Shown here: piece by piece, positions 63,005 through 64,000 of the stretch
How positions within the stretch are numbered: the stretch's first letter is position 1
Layout: each line of letters starts with the position of its first letter
Assembly (NCBI GenBank): GCA_963576725.1
Contig: OY755242.1
Coordinates: 66,120,238 to 66,184,237, forward strand
DNA: 64,000 bases
Direction: 5' to 3'
From: Azorinus chamasolen
Lineage: Eukaryota; Mollusca; Bivalvia; Cardiida; Solecurtidae
The notes under the pieces: model-generated
Told to the model about the DNA's origin: nothing
The model's database searches: none
The model's input: only the letters and a program-made list of their open reading frames with translations
Program-made: the position numbers and the translations under genes

Positions 63005-64000
63005 TACCGTGCACCCCCGATCTTAGATGTTTTTTCAATGATATCAAAATCTTCAGAAAAGTCTACTGAATCAGAATCACGAATGTACTCTAGAATAATT
63101 TTTTCAGGCTATTGTAGTTTAACCATTTCCATGGAAACGCCCAGATTTTGGAATGATGACACACACTTGAATAATCGCCCATACCAGAGCCGGTGGTCGT
63201 CCTAAACCTATAAAACGTGTACCAAATTAAATATAAGATATTGTGCTTTTATTTGAAGCTTAATGCTTTACATTACTTTATTTTCTTACTCATAAATATT
63301 AATGAGAACATTAAAATTAGTAAAAAAGTAAAGAAATAACGTAAACCTTACACTTTGTACCCTACAAATATCAGAAAACAACTTCAAATGCAGTTTAACA
63401 TGATGACAAAAACATCTGAAAACAAAATATCCAATTTGAGGACAAAACCATTAACTTTAAGTAACGTTTTAATCGTTTGCATGGCAACCCCTCAGTTTTC
63501 GTAATGATAGTCCATACCTGCGAAATCGTCCATATCACAGACAGTTTTTGTCTTAAACCTATAACACTGGTACCAAATTGAAGATAAGGCATTGTGCTTT
63601 TCTTTCTAGTTATGCCTTGAAATTGCCTTATTTGCATACTCATGAGTATTAATGGGAACATTAAAAATAGTAAACAATATACAAATAACGGAACTAATGT
63701 AAAGTATTCAATTTTTTTATCCTACAGATATCAGACAAAACAACTTTAAATGCAGTTTAAACTGGTGACAAAATCCCCAGAAAACAGAATATCCAATTTG
63801 GGGACCAAAACATTAACTCTCAGTAAGGTTTTAAGTGTTTCCATAGTAACCATTTATTTCACTCTGTTCACACATATTTTATTAGTTGACACCTACCTGC
63901 AAACATCTTCCATATCACAGAAAGATTTTGTGCTAACTGTATAAAACTGGTACCGAATTGAAGCTAAGGCATGGTGCTTTTGTTTGAAGGCTATACTTAG
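63005..64000 (+). repeat. ~350-380-bp tandem repeat, at least three units, runs off the window
   Basis: AACCTATAAAACGTGTACC (63,205), AACCTATAACACTGGTACC (63,556) and AACTGTATAAAACTGGTACC (63,936) mark unit ends (steps about 351 and 381). Each unit carries ATATCAGA..AACAACTT, AAATGCAGTTTAA, GACAAAA, ATATCCAATTTG, CATTAACT, TTTCCATAGTAACC-like and CATATCACAGA. Frames at 62,897, 63,395 and 63,750 are repeat translations. TTGCATGGCAACC and TTTCCATAGTAACC echo the GGCAACCA words of the 39.5-kb array. Confidence 0.85.

Overview
This is eukaryotic, intron-era-style DNA with no intact protein-coding gene that I can defend. It is AT-rich by eye and packed with short hairpin transposons, satellite and minisatellite arrays, and decayed retroelements. 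Helitron-like short elements with ~160-190 bp internal tandem repeats plus GGAC-type microsatellites, and a retroelement carrying TLYWIPKLHK and SYGVYISQL motifs, are typical of bivalve molluscs. I infer a bivalve nuclear genome; the species cannot be fixed from the sequence. Most long reading frames here are chance translations of repeats. Layout: 1-14,520 is a huge imperfect palindrome. A ~158-bp satellite runs in one orientation from ~80 to 6,360 and in the opposite orientation from ~10,825 to 14,520. The outer flanks of both arrays share the same unique sequence and the same hairpin-transposon terminus, so the two arms descend from one locus. The left arm holds an almost perfect 2,059-bp tandem duplication. 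The 4.4-kb spacer holds three TTAA-flanked MITEs, a 200-bp tandem pair, a Helitron-like element, GC-rich segments and one possible splice-bounded exon. 14.5-28.4 kb is dense with TTAA-type MITEs, TA-type MITEs and one ~180-bp core-repeat array. 28.4-31.5 kb is a ~3-kb segment bounded by short inverted repeats that contains two unrecognised reading frames. 34.6-37.5 kb is a broken Penelope-like reverse transcriptase followed by a 3' region that recurs without the coding part at 31.0, 48.3, 50.7, 53.6 and 58.5 kb. 38.4-40.9, 45.6-46.0 and 54.98-55.9 kb are Helitron-like/pearl-like elements. 43.5-44.2 kb is a 68-bp minisatellite. 44.7-45.35 kb is a 645-bp foldback. 42.6-43.2 kb is a three-level nest of MITEs. 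59.4 kb keeps a scrap of LINE reverse transcriptase. 63.0-64.0 kb is a ~350-380-bp tandem repeat running off the edge. Three short-element families dominate. Family P has TA target duplications and CAGTAAAACCTCTCTATAACG ends (pogo/Tigger-like, inferred). Family T has TTAA duplications and CCCTTT...AAAGGG ends (piggyBac-like, inferred). Family H is a ~190-bp hairpin with ...TAGAATCGTCTCTTCGA... arms. P and T elements, although their ends and targets differ, share the same palindromic apex CTCCTATAGGAG. That is the least expected pattern in the window.
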